DNA of 64,000 bases, from contig CAVQEK010000004.1 in assembly GCA_963711495.1 (NCBI GenBank), forward strand, positions 434,001 through 498,000. The letters are read 5' to 3'. Below are positions 62,535 through 64,000 of this stretch, in pieces. How positions within the stretch are numbered: position 1 is the first letter of the stretch; the number at the start of each line of letters is the position of its first letter. Position numbers and translations under genes: made by a program. This DNA comes from CAVQEK01 sp963711495 (lineage in GTDB: Bacteria > Bacteroidota > Bacteroidia > Cytophagales > Cyclobacteriaceae). A model generated the notes under the pieces. The model saw only the letters and a program-made list of their open reading frames with translations, was not told where the DNA came from and did not search any database.

Positions 62535-64000
62535 TTATTTATCTCCGTGTGTTAACACTTTTTGTTTACTCAGGTCAAGTGCGACTGGGGAGGCAATAAA
62601 TATGGATGAATACGTACCGACCACAATACCTATAAACAGGGCAAATGAAAAACTTCTCAACACTTCTCCGCCAAACACCAACAGGATAAATACCACAATT
62701 AAAGTAGTGAACGAAGTGATCACTGTCCTGTTCATGGTCGTATTGATGGACATGTTGAAGGTTTCAATCATTTTTTCGTGTGGCCTTACCAGTAGATTCT
62801 CCCTGATCCTGTCAAATACAACCACGGTATCATTGATGGAATAACCAATGATCGTTAATATCGCTGCAATGAACACCTGGTCTACCTCGAAAGATTTCCC
62901 CAGCAACCTGGCTATAGCAAATGCCGCCAGCGTAAATAGTGTGTCGTGGAACAAAGCAACAATGGCCCCCAAGCTGAATTGCCAACGCTTAAACCGTACG
63001 AGGATATAAAGAAATATTGCAATCAATGCAAAAAACATCGATTCATAAGAAGCATGGATAATGTTGCTGGCAATGCTAGGCCCCACCTTGGTAGAGCTGG
63101 AAATTGTAAAATGATCAGCATCTACTTTGGAGTCGTCGGCAACGAATTGTTCACCGGAAGATTCGGATAAACCCTGGATCAAGGCGTCTTTTACTTTATC
63201 ATCAGCTTCGCCAGAGGCATCGTCGATCAGATAACTTGTAGTCACTTTCACCACATTATTAGAACCATAAGATTTAACTTCCGTACCATTGGATTCAAAA
63301 GCTTTGAACAAGGAAGTTTTGAGCTTTGATGGCACTACAGGTTGCTTGAAAGTAACAATGAATGTTCTGCCTCCGGTAAAGTCTACACCCAGGTTTAATC
63401 CGCCTTCTATGATGATCAGGATCATGCCAAAAGCTATGATAGAACCAGATACCAGGTAAGCCACTTTTCTGAAACCCAGGAAATCGAAATTGCCTTTTGA
63501 AAAAAGCCTTCTGGAGAAAATCGTGTCAAATGAAATCCTGGTAGCATCGCCTTTTCTTTTCGACATCCAGGTAACAATCACCCGAGAAATAAATACTGCG
63601 GAGAAAAAAGAACAGATAATACCGATCATCAGGGTTGTGGCAAAACCTTTCACCGGTCCCTGACCCAGGATAAACAAGATAACACCAATAATAAATGTCG
63701 TCACATTGGCGTCAATGATGGAGCTATAGGCCTTTTCATAGCCCAGTGAAATGGCTTTGAGCAAGGCGTTCCCTTGTCGCAATTCTTCCTTTATCCGTTC
63801 ATAGATCAGAACGTTTGCATCAACCGCCATACCAATGGTTAACACGATACCGGCTATACCGGGCAATGTGAGTGAAGCCTGTAGCTGTGCCAGAATCCCA
63901 AGAATAAAAAAGATGTTGAAGATCAGCGCGAAATTAGCTATCAAACCTCCTTTTGAATAGTAAGCTAACATGAATAATACCACCACGATCATACCGGCAA
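62535..64000 (-). CDS. secDF: Protein translocase subunit SecDF (partial, C-terminal part)
   Basis: At least 485 residues of a fused SecD-SecF protein; the N-terminal half lies beyond the window edge. It contains the SecD membrane region (GIVLTIGMAVDANVLIYERIKEEL, then ANVTTFIIGVILFILG), the SecF start (LNLGVDFTGGRTFIV), a periplasmic loop, and the SecF helices (SLGAIVALFHDTLFTLAAFA, IGYSINDTVVVFDRIREN). SecDF uses the proton gradient to pull secreted proteins through SecYEG. Fusion into one polypeptide is usual in Bacteroidota. A strong terminator follows. Confidence 0.96.
   Translation of the reverse strand, partial: AGMIVVVLFMLAYYSKGGLIANFALIFNIFFILGILAQLQASLTLPGIAGIVLTIGMAVDANVLIYERIKEELRQGNALLKAISLGYEKAYSSIIDANVTTFIIGVILFILGQGPVKGFATTLMIGIICSFFSAVFISRVIVTWMSKRKGDATRISFDTIFSRRLFSKGNFDFLGFRKVAYLVSGSIIAFGMILIIIEGGLNLGVDFTGGRTFIVTFKQPVVPSKLKTSLFKAFESNGTEVKSYGSNNVVKVTTSYLIDDASGEADDKVKDALIQGLSESSGEQFVADDSKVDADHFTISSSTKVGPSIASNIIHASYESMFFALIAIFLYILVRFKRWQFSLGAIVALFHDTLFTLAAFAIARLLGKSFEVDQVFIAAILTIIGYSINDTVVVFDRIRENLLVRPHEKMIETFNMSINTTMNRTVITSFTTLIVVFILLVFGGEVLRSFSFALFIGIVVGTYSSIFIASPVALDLSKQKVLTHGDK

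Overview
The window reads as a chromosomal segment of a Bacteroidota bacterium, probably from the Saprospiria/Chitinophagia side of the phylum (the class is inference). The evidence is a gliding/type IX secretion set (GldE, GldD, a PorP/SprF protein, a large PKD protein with a type B C-terminal sorting domain), fused SecDF, a HemB without the zinc cysteines, promoter -7 boxes of the form TAnnTTTG, few Shine-Dalgarno sequences and AT-rich gaps. I see no phage, IS element, CRISPR array, rRNA or plasmid gene.

Layout. 1-5.0 kb: the end of an unidentified gene, a transglutaminase-like protein, a deacetylase-fold lipoprotein, a cytochrome c lipoprotein, and a convergent GMC oxidoreductase / gluconate dehydrogenase subunit 3 pair. 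5.3-9.0 kb: stand-alone TrpB2, then a membrane glycosyltransferase coupled to a secreted rhodanese. 9.0-14.5 kb: an 838-base gap, then the two-gene T9SS unit. 14.6-25.3 kb: secreted S9 peptidase with a LOG protein, TauE/SafE permease, a lipoprotein, a diheme cytochrome c, YraN, manA-lipB-orphan, a frameshifted MORN-type protein and hemB. 25.3-32.4 kb: LytTR membrane regulator, small membrane protein, aspS, a periplasmic lipoprotein, a chromate-type transporter and an LD-carboxypeptidase.

32.5-43.0 kb is a long leftward block: yqeY, cvpA, pabA/trpG, alpha/beta hydrolase, CBS protein, nadK, two outer-membrane beta-barrel proteins, uppS, bamA and two OmpH/Skp chaperones, ending in a clear terminator. 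It links cofactor supply, undecaprenyl phosphate synthesis and outer-membrane protein assembly. pdxJ-yicC run the other way. 45.5-45.7 kb holds tRNA-Leu(UAA) and tRNA-Gly(GCC) with a good promoter. 46-52 kb: M20 dipeptidase, a DsbD with a duplicated N-terminal domain, an unknown helical protein and a single-domain response regulator. 52.6-59.0 kb, leftward: rplU-rpmA and mutY, ssb-gldE-gldD-recG. 59.1-62.1 kb, rightward: HU, TPR protein, a 29-residue Cox24/mS38-like basic protein, and RNase G. The window ends inside secDF.

Most of the window is core housekeeping and envelope biology. The best leads are the 29-residue Cox24-like gene upstream of rng, the DsbD domain duplication, the unknown 481-residue helical protein beside a lone receiver, the deacetylase-fold lipoprotein with an altered metal motif, the frameshifted MORN gene, and a terminator-like hairpin at the hemB promoter. 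I found no convincing entirely new multi-gene system.
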